Shown: positions 1 to 7,318, numbered from the stretch's first letter. The stretch is 19,895 bases of DNA from an uncultured Rhodospirillaceae bacterium (GCA_913048145.1 CAJWVP010000011.1:1-19895), one strand, 5' to 3'. Numbers and translations: made by a program. Notes: generated from the letters alone by a model not told the origin.

Positions 1-324
1 CACTTGAATGTGGTGCTGACACCGGGTGATGACGAGGTACAAATCCTTATGCGCTTTGATGAGATGTCGGCGGCGATCCAAGATTTTGGTGCCGAGGCCT
101 TGGTGATCTCCTTGGGCTTCGACATGGGTTCCGATGATCCTCTGTCCGAGGTTGGTATGACTGCCACTGGCTTCGCCGAAATGGCCCGGCGTATGGCGGC
201 TATGGAAATACCGACGGCCTACATACAAGAAGGCGGCTATCTGGGCCCGTCCTTAAGCGACAACGCGCGGGCGTTCTTTGCGTCGGGGGCGTTTGACGAC
301 AAGGCGGCCGCGTCGGTCTTTTGA
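1..324 (+). CDS. Histone deacetylase superfamily protein, C-terminal fragment (5' end outside window)
   Basis: The frame is open from the left edge to a TGA at 322-324, giving the last 107 residues of a longer protein. The segment around ALVISLGFDMGSDDPLSEVG, followed by a Gly-Gly-Tyr motif (IQEGGYLG) near the end, is the C-terminal signature of the bacterial histone deacetylase/acetylpolyamine amidohydrolase family, which are zinc-dependent amidohydrolases removing acetyl groups from amines or lysines. The first Asp of the DPL segment is the usual zinc-side aspartate region, and the GGY tyrosine is the usual transition-state tyrosine. The zinc-binding Asp-x-His part lies outside the window, so substrate cannot be judged. 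The last 88 bp are shared, on the opposite strand, with the end of the LysR gene. Confidence 0.85.
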   Translation, partial: HLNVVLTPGDDEVQILMRFDEMSAAIQDFGAEALVISLGFDMGSDDPLSEVGMTATGFAEMARRMAAMEIPTAYIQEGGYLGPSLSDNARAFFASGAFDDKAAASVF

Positions 325-1211
325 CCCGCCTCTTCGAAGAGCCAATTCCGGAAGGCGACGATCTTTGGGCGCTCAGCCAAACGCTCGGGTGTGACGATCC
401 AGTAGGCTTCGGTTGCCAGCGAGATGTCGAAGGGGGCGATCAACCGTCCCGCCTCCAGATCCTCCTCGACGGAGAGCTTGGAGACTAGGACTACCCCACC
501 GCCGGAAATAGCAACCTGGATGGCCAGGTTCTCGACGGTGAAGCTGTCGCCACGCCGTACGTCGACGCCCTCCACGCCAGCCATTTTGAGCCATTGATCA
601 AAGCTGGGCGGATTGCGGATGCCACCCCAGTCCACATGCAAGAGCCGATGATGCTTAAGGTCCTCGGGTGTCGCCAAGGGGTGCGGCCCTTCCATGAGGA
701 GCGGGCTAAACGCCAGGATTACATCTTCGTCCATGAACCAGTCTGAGCGCATGCTTGGATATTCCCCCGCGCCTAGCCGGATGCCGATGTGCACGCCTTC
801 GCGTTCGAAGTCGACGAGGCCGAGGCTGGCGTCGATGCGCACGTTCAGATCCGGATATAGCTCATTGAAGTGCGCCAGGCGTGGCACTAGCCATTTGGCT
901 GCGAAGGTTGGGGCGGTTGTGACGGTTAAAATGCCGATTTCGTCGTCTTCGGTCAGACGTTGTACTCCTTCGGCCATTCGGTCGAAGCCTTCCGTCATTA
1001 GCGGCAAAGCCTTTTGGCCTGCGTCGGTCAAGCGAATTTCCCGGGTCAGGCGACGGAACAGCTGTACTTGCAGCCAATCCTCCAACTGCCGGACTTGCTG
1101 GCTGACGGCAGCGGGGGTGACGAATAGTTCCTCCGACGCCTTGGAAAAACTTAAATGCCGCGCAGTTGCTTCAAAAGCCTGAAGCGACTTTAAGGTTGGA
1201 AGTTTCCTCAT
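237..1211 (-). CDS. LysR-family transcriptional regulator, GcvA-like
   Basis: The 324-residue protein begins with a LysR winged helix-turn-helix (about residues 4-65; LKSLQAFEATARHLSFSKAS, then TPAAVSQQVRQLE as the recognition region). An effector-binding domain follows at about 92-300 (ILTVTTAPTFAAKWLVPRL, then alternating segments typical of the GcvA subgroup). It should be a cytoplasmic DNA-binding regulator acting on a neighbouring or divergent promoter; the effector is unknown. The start at 1211 fits the family N-terminus (MRKLPTLKSLQAFE); the GAGG upstream lies only 2 nt from the ATG, which is short. The C-terminus runs about 20 residues past the usual family end and reads antisense through the end of the deacetylase gene. 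Two inverted repeats lie at and just upstream of the start and may serve autoregulation. Confidence 0.93.
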   Translation of the reverse strand: MRKLPTLKSLQAFEATARHLSFSKASEELFVTPAAVSQQVRQLEDWLQVQLFRRLTREIRLTDAGQKALPLMTEGFDRMAEGVQRLTEDDEIGILTVTTAPTFAAKWLVPRLAHFNELYPDLNVRIDASLGLVDFEREGVHIGIRLGAGEYPSMRSDWFMDEDVILAFSPLLMEGPHPLATPEDLKHHRLLHVDWGGIRNPPSFDQWLKMAGVEGVDVRRGDSFTVENLAIQVAISGGGVVLVSKLSVEEDLEAGRLIAPFDISLATEAYWIVTPERLAERPKIVAFRNWLFEEAGQKTDAAALSSNAPDAKNARALSLKDGPR

Positions 1212-1226
1212 TACCTCATGGGTAAT
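1210..1226. promoter_or_regulatory. Perfect inverted repeat over the lysR start codon
   Basis: ATTACC (1210-1215) and GGTAAT (1221-1226) are perfect inverted copies separated by 5 nt. The left arm overlaps the lysR start codon (1209-1211) and its ribosome-binding region. It could be an operator or a small hairpin hiding the start. Function is inferred only from position and symmetry. Confidence 0.35.
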
Positions 1227-1228
1227 AC

Positions 1229-1259
1229 ATGATTTTATAATTTAGTAAATCTAAATCAT
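1229..1259. promoter_or_regulatory. Nested inverted repeats upstream of lysR (candidate LysR operator)
   Basis: An outer pair, ATGATTT (1229-1235) and AAATCAT (1253-1259), encloses an inner pair, ATTTAG (1240-1245) and CTAAAT (1251-1256). Both pairs are perfect. The stretch is very AT-rich and, read on the minus strand, contains TATAAA close to a plausible -10 position for lysR. LysR regulators commonly bind dyads with a T-N11-A core upstream of their own gene, so autoregulation is a reasonable inference. Confidence 0.4.
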
Positions 1260-1279
1260 AAGAAGACAAAATATCGTTT

Positions 1280-1621
1280 GTGCAGAGGAGCGATTGTGTG
1301 GGTTATAGGGACCTAAACCACAACGCTTGTCACCTAATTCTAGAGTTAGATGGATGGAAGTTAGATGTTGAAAAATCTTTTGGACTCCTGGCTAGGCTCA
1401 AGGAACGAAGCATCCAGGTTGAACGAGATGTACATAGGAGGTTTACTCCGCTTCCCACGTTTGTACGCGGAATCACGCCCAAGATTAGAAAGAAGCCGAT
1501 CATGAACTCTTACACGCAACTTACCGGACACGCTACGAATGTTGGCCTGAGCTGGGAAATGTTGATCGCGGAGGCTGCTTACAAATTGGTGACTGCAATC
1601 GAGAGAGTTTTCCGCCTCTAA
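1280..1621 (+). CDS. Doubtful open frame in the lysR-tauD gap
   Basis: This is the only sizeable open frame in the 574-bp gap between lysR and the dioxygenase gene. It has a GTG start without a clear ribosome-binding site, and an in-frame ATG at 1502 would give a 39-residue product ending in a hydrophobic-amphipathic stretch (AAYKLVTAIERVFRL). I do not recognise any family in it. Base composition is lower in GC than all neighbouring genes and lacks their GC-rich third positions, which argues that it is non-coding or foreign. Recorded so that the gap is described; it is more likely spurious than real. Confidence 0.15.
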   Translation: MQRSDCVGYRDLNHNACHLILELDGWKLDVEKSFGLLARLKERSIQVERDVHRRFTPLPTFVRGITPKIRKKPIMNSYTQLTGHATNVGLSWEMLIAEAAYKLVTAIERVFRL

Positions 1622-1706
1622 TTGGCTCCTTCGATCGGGTAACCTCCACCGTGAAGTTTTAGAATGGGAGGCTTGGCAAGACCGGTGTTTCCCTATCAAG
1701 TTGCGT

Positions 1707-1729
1707 CCAACTGCGGTTGGGTGAGACCC
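1707..1729 (+). promoter_or_regulatory. Two overlapping small hairpins in the tauD leader
   Basis: CCAAC (1707-1711) pairs with GTTGG (1716-1720) around a 4-nt loop. GGGT (1719-1722) pairs with ACCC (1726-1729) around a 3-nt loop. The two share bases 1719-1720, so they would be mutually exclusive in RNA. They lie about 57-79 nt upstream of the dioxygenase start. Such short stems may be chance; no transcript start can be assigned. Confidence 0.2.
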
Positions 1730-1785
1730 TGATCGTGAAATGCCCCGTCGTGGCGACAACAATGTACGAATGATAAAAAGTCGTC

Positions 1786-2643
1786 ATGAGCAAGCTCATC
1801 ATCAGCAATAACCTGAGCATATCGCCGCTTGCCGGCGCCGTTGGCGCTGAACTTTCCAATGTCGACCTGGGCGCCGATCTCAGCGACGCGACTATCGCTC
1901 AGATCCGTCAGGCGCTCCTGGACCACGGCGTCGTCTTCTTTCATGATCAGGATTTCGACACCGACGCGCACAAGCGCCTGGCCCTGCGGTTTGGTGACAT
2001 TTTCATCCACCCGTTCTTCGACACCCGCGGGCAGGACCCGGAAATCGTCATGATTCACCGTGAGCCCGGCGACACCCATATCGTCGGTGAGGACTGGCAT
2101 TCGGATACAGCCATGGTGGAAGCTCCGCCGATGGGAGCGATCCTTTTCGCCATTGAGGTGCCCGACTATGGTGGCGATACTCTTTTCGCCAGTCAGGCCC
2201 ATGCCTACAACGCTCTGTCCGACGGCATGAAGCGGATGATCGCGGACCTGAAGGTGGTCAATTCCGATATCCGGGTTGCCGGGCCAACCACCACACGGAA
2301 TGAGAATCGGACCACGAAATCTCGCATGGATGCTGACTGGGTCGCCACGGAGACCGCACACCCTGTTGTCCGAACTCATCCCGAAACAGGCCGAAAAAGT
2401 CTTTACTGCGACCGGTCTTACTCTATTCGCTTCGAGGGCATGACAGAAGAGGAGAGTGCGCCGCTGCTTGATTACCTCATGGATTGGGGGACCCGGCCTG
2501 AATTCACTTGCCGTTTCCGCTGGCGCAAGGGATCGGTGGCGTTTTGGGATAATCGCTGCACCAAACACATCGCTGTCGATGACAGCCACCGGGATCGTCG
2601 CATCATGCGGCGCATTCAGATTGCGGGCGACCGGCCTTTCTGA
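1786..2643 (+). CDS. TauD/TfdA-family 2-oxoglutarate and Fe(II)-dependent dioxygenase
   Basis: The 285-residue length is normal for the family. The iron triad is visible: His105 and Asp107 in EDWHSDT and the distal His261 in NRCTKHIAV. Arg272 and Arg276 lie 11 and 15 residues after the distal His, the same spacing as the 2-oxoglutarate/sulfonate-binding arginines of E. coli TauD. The N-terminal LSISPLAGAVGAELSNVDLG segment is the usual family opening. The enzyme should hydroxylate a substrate while decarboxylating 2-oxoglutarate in the cytoplasm; taurine, another sulfonate, or a different acid all remain possible, and no transport genes are nearby to decide. It is the first gene of a tight cluster, 12 nt before the glycosyltransferase gene. 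The ribosome-binding site is weak. Confidence 0.93.
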   Translation: MSKLIISNNLSISPLAGAVGAELSNVDLGADLSDATIAQIRQALLDHGVVFFHDQDFDTDAHKRLALRFGDIFIHPFFDTRGQDPEIVMIHREPGDTHIVGEDWHSDTAMVEAPPMGAILFAIEVPDYGGDTLFASQAHAYNALSDGMKRMIADLKVVNSDIRVAGPTTTRNENRTTKSRMDADWVATETAHPVVRTHPETGRKSLYCDRSYSIRFEGMTEEESAPLLDYLMDWGTRPEFTCRFRWRKGSVAFWDNRCTKHIAVDDSHRDRRIMRRIQIAGDRPF

Positions 2644-2655
2644 CATTTTCCCGCC

Positions 2656-3327
2656 ATGTTGAGCGTGGTGATCCCGACCCAGAATGAAGCCGCCGTGATC
2701 GGTGCGCGCCTCGATGAGATCGAGGCCGCCCATGTCGCCGGCGAGGTCATCGTCGCAGACGGCGGTTCCGCCGACGGCACGCAGGCCATCGTGGAACGCC
2801 GTGGCGTGCGACTGATCGAGGGGCCTTCGGGGCGCGGCGCGCAATTGGCGGCCGGCGCGCGGGCAGCGACGGGAAACTGGCTCTTGTTCCTGCATGCCGA
2901 CACGCAGCCTGGACCCGGTTGGCAGACCGTGATCAAGCGGTTCATGGATGAGCCCAAGAATCGCTTCTGCGCTGGCTATTTCCGATTTGCCCTGGACGAC
3001 GCCCATTCGGCGGCGCGGCGTCTGGAACAGATGGTCAATTGGCGCTGTCAGATGGCGAGCCTGCCTTATGGGGACCAGGGTTTGCTGATCAATGTCGACT
3101 ATTATGGACGCCTGGGCGGTTTTCCTGCGATCCCATTGTTCGAGGACGTGGCCTTGGTCCGAAAGATCCCGCGCCATCGGCTGAAGGAGTTGCCCTGCGT
3201 CGCCGTCACCTCGGCCGAGCGCTACCAGCGGGACGGTTACCTCATGCGGCCCCTGAAGAACGTTTCTCTCCTGGCGCTCTATTTCTTGGGGTTTCCGCCG
3301 GGCTATCTAGCAACGTTGTATAAATAA
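2656..3327 (+). CDS. Glycosyltransferase family 2, TIGR04283 type (rSAM/arsenosugar-associated)
   Basis: This 223-residue GT-A glycosyltransferase has the features of the TIGR04283 group. The opening is SVVIPTQNEA, the nucleotide-sugar region is ADGGSADGT (Asp35-Thr42), followed by GPSGRGAQLAAGA and the metal-binding LFLHADT (His80-Ala81-Asp82). The short C-terminus ends in a hydrophobic segment (SLLALYFLGFPPGYLATL) that may dock on the membrane. Family members are usually paired with a TIGR04282 protein, and in some genomes with a radical-SAM enzyme of arsenosugar or selenium-related loci; only the TIGR04282 partner is present, immediately downstream (2-nt gap). The true substrate is not known from sequence. 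Confidence 0.88.
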   Translation: MLSVVIPTQNEAAVIGARLDEIEAAHVAGEVIVADGGSADGTQAIVERRGVRLIEGPSGRGAQLAAGARAATGNWLLFLHADTQPGPGWQTVIKRFMDEPKNRFCAGYFRFALDDAHSAARRLEQMVNWRCQMASLPYGDQGLLINVDYYGRLGGFPAIPLFEDVALVRKIPRHRLKELPCVAVTSAERYQRDGYLMRPLKNVSLLALYFLGFPPGYLATLYK

Positions 3328-3329
3328 GA

Positions 3330-3941
3330 GTGATGGCGATTAACGAACATCTGGTGGCCATGGTAAAGGCCCCGCGTATCGGTCGGGTGAAGACGCGGCT
3401 CGGCCGCGACATTGGTCATGTCTGGGCCTGGGGGTTCTATCGTCGGATGCTGCGTACGGTGCTGCGGCCCTTGGCCCGGGATCGCCGATGGACGACCTGG
3501 CTGATCGTATCGCCGGACAGGGCGCTTCTTCAAGGTCGTCTCTGGCCGGTCCGGACCCCGCGTCTCACGCAAGGGTATGGCGATTTGGGCGATCGTATGG
3601 GCAGGGTCATGGCGATCATGCCACCCGGACCTGTGGTGATCATCGGCACGGATATTCCCGGTATCCGCACACGCCATATCGATCAGGCGTTCCGGGCGTT
3701 GGGCACCCACGACGCCGTTTTCGGCCCGGCTAACGATGGCGGGTATTGGCTGGTGGGCCTCAAGCGTCGGCCGGCGCTCAAGAATATTTTCACGCGCGTT
3801 CGCTGGTCCAGTGAACACACCCTGGCGGACACACGCGCCAACCTGCCGGCGCATTGGCGCGTTGCCGAATTAGAAGTCTTGACGGACGTGGATGATGGCG
3901 GCACCTATGCGGCGCTGAAACAGAAAAGAGCGGAAGTATGA
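3330..3941 (+). CDS. DUF2064 / TIGR04282-type glycosyltransferase
   Basis: The 203-residue protein matches the TIGR04282/DUF2064 group. It opens with a MVKAPRIGRVKTRLG segment resembling nucleotidyltransferase-like GT-A folds, then has IIGTDIPGI (the DxD-like metal site region) and GPANDGGYWLVGL, and ends with VLTDVDDGGTY. In this family these motifs bind a sugar nucleotide. It almost touches the TIGR04283 gene upstream, as usual for this pair. A GTG at 3330 and an ATG at 3333 are both possible starts. Its stop overlaps the sodium-channel start by 4 nt (ATGA). No radical-SAM partner is in the window, so an arsenosugar role cannot be claimed. Confidence 0.88.
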   Translation: MMAINEHLVAMVKAPRIGRVKTRLGRDIGHVWAWGFYRRMLRTVLRPLARDRRWTTWLIVSPDRALLQGRLWPVRTPRLTQGYGDLGDRMGRVMAIMPPGPVVIIGTDIPGIRTRHIDQAFRALGTHDAVFGPANDGGYWLVGLKRRPALKNIFTRVRWSSEHTLADTRANLPAHWRVAELEVLTDVDDGGTYAALKQKRAEV

Positions 3942-4729
3942 CTATGCGCGAGCGGATCGGTGCCTTCGTCGAAGCGCCCCGCATTCAACGTTTTATAACG
4001 GCGCTGATCGTTTTAAACGCGATCTCGCTGGGCCTGGAGACCTCGCCAGAAGTGCGTGCGCGGATTGGTGATATTTTGGTGGTTATCGACTGGGTCGTTC
4101 TGACTACCTTCGTCGTTGAGATTGTGATGAAGCTGTTCGCGAAGCGCCTCGAGTTCTTCAAGAGTGGGTGGAACGTCTTTGATTTTATTGTTGTTAGCAT
4201 CGCCTTGGTGCCGGCAGCGGGGCCCTTCTACATCCTGCGTGCGCTGCGTATCCTGCGCGTGTTGCGTCTGATTTCTATGGTCCCTCAAATGCGGCGCGTG
4301 GTGCAAGCCCTGGTAACGGCGATCCCTGGCCTGTTGAGTATCGTCGCGTTGATCTCGCTGATCTTCTATATCTCGGCTGTCTTAGCCACAAACTTGTTTG
4401 GATCGGTATTCCAGGAATGGTTTGGCACAATCGGCGCGTCGATGTATTCGCTTTTCCAGATCATGACCTTGGAGAGCTGGTCCATGGGTATCGTCCGACC
4501 TGTGATGAAGGTCTATCCCTACGCGTGGGTCTTCTTCGTACCGTTCATCATGGTCACCAGCTTTGCCGTCATCAACCTGTTCATTGGTGTCATCGTCGAC
4601 GCCATGCAGACGGTGCAGGAAGAACGGGTCGAGGAGGTCCACGCGGACGCACGGCACATCGAGGACAAGCTCAAGAACGTGGAAACTGAGTTGGCGGAAC
4701 TCCGTCGGATGCTTCGCGAACAGCGTTAA
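3938..4729 (+). CDS. Bacterial voltage-gated sodium channel (NaChBac/NavAb type)
   Basis: The 263-residue protein is a single six-helix channel subunit that should assemble as a tetramer in the inner membrane. S1-S3 span about residues 17-33, 45-68 and 80-92, with the conserved acidic residues Glu61 (S2) and Asp82 (S3). S4 carries Arg101, Arg104, Arg107 and Arg110 at every third position, the voltage sensor. The pore has the selectivity filter TLESWSM (177-183), identical to that of NaChBac and NavAb, which marks sodium selectivity. S6 is at about 201-223, followed by an acidic neck and a heptad-like coiled coil (about 238-262) that forms the usual four-helix bundle. The start at 3938 overlaps the upstream stop; GGAAG at 3932-3936 is better spaced for the in-frame ATG at 3944. 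The physiological role here is unknown; in other bacteria such channels are linked to motility, pH and sodium homeostasis. Confidence 0.95.
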   Translation: MTMRERIGAFVEAPRIQRFITALIVLNAISLGLETSPEVRARIGDILVVIDWVVLTTFVVEIVMKLFAKRLEFFKSGWNVFDFIVVSIALVPAAGPFYILRALRILRVLRLISMVPQMRRVVQALVTAIPGLLSIVALISLIFYISAVLATNLFGSVFQEWFGTIGASMYSLFQIMTLESWSMGIVRPVMKVYPYAWVFFVPFIMVTSFAVINLFIGVIVDAMQTVQEERVEEVHADARHIEDKLKNVETELAELRRMLREQR

Positions 4730-4976
4730 CCAGCCTCGCCATTTACCCCTCTACACCATCACGCCTGTTTCTATTTATTATGGATTTCGCGCCTTAACGA
4801 CGCTTCTCATTTATGTTCTTATTTCATTTTATTTTTGTGATGCGCAACAACGGAAGTTAAGAGGTCAAATGATTAAGGGAAGTTGCTGTCGCAAGGCCCT
4901 GGAATTCGAACTGTTGGCCAAGCCTTCCATGTTGACTTAAAATCGGGCGCTTCGGCCGTGGTCAGAGCCTGCTGCG
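4730..4976. other. Convergent intergenic region, AT-rich, no gene recognised
   Basis: This 247-bp gap separates the sodium-channel gene from the end of the minus-strand thioredoxin gene. Bases about 4765-4880 are distinctly AT-rich compared with the flanks. I see no strong GC stem followed by a T tract on either strand, so no intrinsic terminator is called, and the short open frames here have no coding-like codon use. Confidence 0.5.
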
Positions 4977-5567
4977 CTAGTTTCCAAGACAGCGCCGAAT
5001 GAAGGCCACTGCCTCCGGCGAATCCCATTCGGCGATGCCGGTGACCCGGCCCACTTCCTGGCCCATTTTATTGAACAGGACCGTCGTCGGTAGCCCGCGT
5101 CCCTTCAACGACTGAATTAGCTTACTGCCTTTGTCGACCAGAATATCCAGGCTATGAAGTTTGTTGGCGGCGTAGAACTTCTTCACCACCAGCGCGCCTT
5201 GTCGGTCTTCAGAAATGGCCAATACATCAACGCCATTGGCGGCTACAAGTTCCTTCAGGCGGTCCAGTTGCGGCATCTCGCGCACACATGGCGCGCACCA
5301 GGTAGCCCAGAAGTTGAGTACGATGCCACGACCCCTTAGGTCCGTTAGGCGGCGTTCGGCGCCGGCGCCATCGAAATACACGGTATCCGGCACGGCCAGG
5401 GCCTCATTAGGCGTCTGGAAGTTACCTAGAACACCATCTTCGATGTGGCAGGCCTTAGCTTCTGCCTTGGAGGTGACCATCACATAAGAAGTGACCGCCG
5501 AGAACAAGGCCACGCCGACCAACGCCAAAAACACCATTTTTACTGTACTTGCGTGGTGTTCGGACAT
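4977..5567 (-). CDS. tlpA: TlpA-family membrane-anchored thiol:disulfide oxidoreductase
   Basis: The 196-residue protein has an N-terminal membrane anchor or uncleaved signal (about residues 11-31) and a thioredoxin-fold domain with VLNFWATWCAPCVREMPQL. The redox pair is Cys91-Ala-Pro-Cys94 and the cis-proline loop is RGLPTTVLF (Pro160). It should face the periplasm and reduce disulfides, as TlpA/ResA/CcmG-type proteins do in cytochrome maturation or related work. The start at 5567 was chosen because it is preceded by AGGAG at a workable distance and gives a clean anchor; the open frame continues to 5735 but would run into argH. Extra cysteines at 40 and 193 lie outside the active site. It is divergent from argH with only 36 bp between starts, an arrangement I recall from other alphaproteobacteria. 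Confidence 0.9.
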   Translation of the reverse strand: MSEHHASTVKMVFLALVGVALFSAVTSYVMVTSKAEAKACHIEDGVLGNFQTPNEALAVPDTVYFDGAGAERRLTDLRGRGIVLNFWATWCAPCVREMPQLDRLKELVAANGVDVLAISEDRQGALVVKKFYAANKLHSLDILVDKGSKLIQSLKGRGLPTTVLFNKMGQEVGRVTGIAEWDSPEAVAFIRRCLGN

Positions 5568-5603
5568 ATACGAGAGCTCTCCTGAAAAGCCCGGACTGAG
5601 ACG

Positions 5604-7022
5604 ATGACGGACGATAAGACAAAACCGCCGGCCGAGGCCAGTTCCATCTGGGGCGGGCGCTTCGCCGCCGGCCCCGACGTGGTCGTGGAAGCAATCAACG
5701 CCTCCATTGATTTTGACAAGCGGATGTATACCCAAGATATTGCCGCGTCAATGGCGCACGCCCGTATGTTGGCAGCCCAGGAGATAATTTCCACTGCTGA
5801 TGCGGATACCATCGTGTCAGGCCTGGAAACCATCCGGGGCGAGATCGAAAGCGGTGATTTCCAGTTCAGCCGGGCGCTCGAAGACATCCACATGAACGTG
5901 GAGAGCCGCCTTTCCGCATTGATTGGCGATGCGGCCGGGCGCCTGCACACGGCGCGTTCCCGCAACGATCAAGTGGCCACCGATTTCCGTCTCTGGGTGC
6001 GGGACGCCCTGGATCACTTGGATAGGGAAATGAAGGATCTGCAGGTTGCGCTTTTACGACAGGCCCACACCCACGCTGGCTCCGTAATGCCTGGTTTCAC
6101 GCATCTTCAGCCGGCGCAGCCCGTGACGCTCGGTCATCATCTGATGGCCTATGTGGAAATGATCGGGCGCGACCGAGGTCGGGCCGCCGATTGCCGGGTT
6201 CGCCTGAATGAAAGCCCCCTTGGGGCCGCCGCGCTGGCCGGGACCAGCTTCCCCATCGACCGCGAGGCGACGGCCTCGGCGTTGGGGTTCGATGCGCCTA
6301 TGGCGAACTCCATGGATGCCGTTTCAGACCGGGATTTTGCGCTCGAGTTTCTGGCCTTTGCGTCGATCTTGGCCGTACATTTGTCCCGGTTGGCGGAGGA
6401 ATACGTGATCTGGTGTTCCCAGCAGTTCGCCTACGCCAAGTTGGGCGACGCCTTCTCCACGGGCTCATCGATCATGCCGCAGAAGAAAAATCCGGATGCC
6501 GCCGAACTGGTACGTGGCAAGGCCGGGCGCGTGATTGGTGCGCTGAACGGCCTGCTAATTGTCCTCAAGGGCATGCCCATGACCTACGGTAAGGACATGC
6601 AAGAGGACAAGGAGCCTTGCTTCGACGTCGCCGACACGCTGCAGCTCTGTCTGGCGGCTATGGCCGGCATGCTAGGCGACACGACCTTTGACGTGGAACG
6701 TATGGCCGAGGATGCGGGCAAAGGCTTTTCGACGGCCACTGACTTGGCCGATTGGCTGGTCCGGGTGCTGGGTCTGCCGTTCCGCCGCGCCCACCACGTC
6801 ACCGGCGCCATCGTTAAGCTGGCGGAGGACAAGGGCTGCGGTCTGGAGGACTTGACGTTGGAGGATATGCAAGCCGTAGAGGTCGGCATTACGGATGAGA
6901 TCTTCGCTGTCCTGGGCGCCAACAATTCGGTGGCCAGCCGCGTCAGCCTAGGCGGGACCGCGCCGGCGAGCGTGCGCCACGCCGTGGCGGCGGCACGCAA
7001 GAGGTTTCTGGACGAGGGCTGA
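5604..7022 (+). CDS. argH: Argininosuccinate lyase
   Basis: The enzyme splits argininosuccinate into arginine and fumarate, the last step of arginine biosynthesis, in the cytoplasm. The 472-residue length is normal. The fumarase/aspartase superfamily signature GSSIMPQKKNPD is at 287-298 and carries the catalytic serine loop. The conserved TARSRNDQVATD (116-127) and GFTHLQPAQPVTLGH (164-178, with Thr166-His167) are the other two active-site regions, and SIWGGRF at the N-terminus is typical. It is divergent from tlpA (36 bp), so the two promoters must lie very close or overlap the genes. It is followed by the lipoprotein gene after 6 nt. Confidence 0.98.
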   Translation: MTDDKTKPPAEASSIWGGRFAAGPDVVVEAINASIDFDKRMYTQDIAASMAHARMLAAQEIISTADADTIVSGLETIRGEIESGDFQFSRALEDIHMNVESRLSALIGDAAGRLHTARSRNDQVATDFRLWVRDALDHLDREMKDLQVALLRQAHTHAGSVMPGFTHLQPAQPVTLGHHLMAYVEMIGRDRGRAADCRVRLNESPLGAAALAGTSFPIDREATASALGFDAPMANSMDAVSDRDFALEFLAFASILAVHLSRLAEEYVIWCSQQFAYAKLGDAFSTGSSIMPQKKNPDAAELVRGKAGRVIGALNGLLIVLKGMPMTYGKDMQEDKEPCFDVADTLQLCLAAMAGMLGDTTFDVERMAEDAGKGFSTATDLADWLVRVLGLPFRRAHHVTGAIVKLAEDKGCGLEDLTLEDMQAVEVGITDEIFAVLGANNSVASRVSLGGTAPASVRHAVAAARKRFLDEG

Positions 7023-7028
7023 GAGGGT

Positions 7029-7298
7029 ATGCTGTCGGCCATGAACATGTTCCGCACCCTTCGACCGGTGATCGTGATGGCTCTGGTTGGCCTCGCTCTC
7101 GGCGCCTGCGGCGTCAAGTCGGCGCCGCAGCATTCGGCCGACAGCCCCTATCCGCAGCATTATCCGGCGGCTGAAAAGTCGGCGCCCTTTATCACGGGCG
7201 GGGATACGCCGGCAGAACCCGTGCGACGTCGTTCTGGCCCGGCCAGTGGTATCTATCAGTATCCTAATCCACCTTCCTATGTGCCGCCGGAAAAATAG
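7029..7298 (+). CDS. Small outer-membrane-type lipoprotein, possibly LptM/YifL-like
   Basis: The 89-residue product has a short hydrophobic signal and the lipobox LALGACG, predicting cleavage before Cys27 and lipid attachment. The mature part is short, Pro- and Ser-rich and likely unstructured. Its position just upstream of lysA and the start CGVKSAP after the lipid cysteine resemble the LptM (YifL) group, small lipoproteins that assist maturation of the LptD LPS translocon in E. coli; this assignment is tentative because the sequence is short. The ATG at 7029 sits only 1-2 nt from the AGAGGG ribosome-binding sequence, so the in-frame ATG at 7041 may be the real start. Confidence 0.8.
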   Translation: MLSAMNMFRTLRPVIVMALVGLALGACGVKSAPQHSADSPYPQHYPAAEKSAPFITGGDTPAEPVRRRSGPASGIYQYPNPPSYVPPEK

Positions 7299-7318
7299 AC
7301 GCGGCGGAGCATTCGCAA

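Noticed and set aside
1696..3177. Long minus-strand open frame of 493 codons
   Set aside because: It lies opposite the dioxygenase and glycosyltransferase genes, has no family similarity and arises from their GC-rich third positions.
4563..4940. Plus-strand open frame of 125 codons at the end of the sodium-channel gene
   Set aside because: Shadow of the channel C-terminus, then AT-rich noncoding sequence; no domain or ribosome-binding site.
5568..5735. N-terminal extension of the TlpA gene to 5735
   Set aside because: It would overlap argH by over 130 bp and put unrelated sequence before a normal membrane anchor; the ATG at 5567 has a ribosome-binding site.
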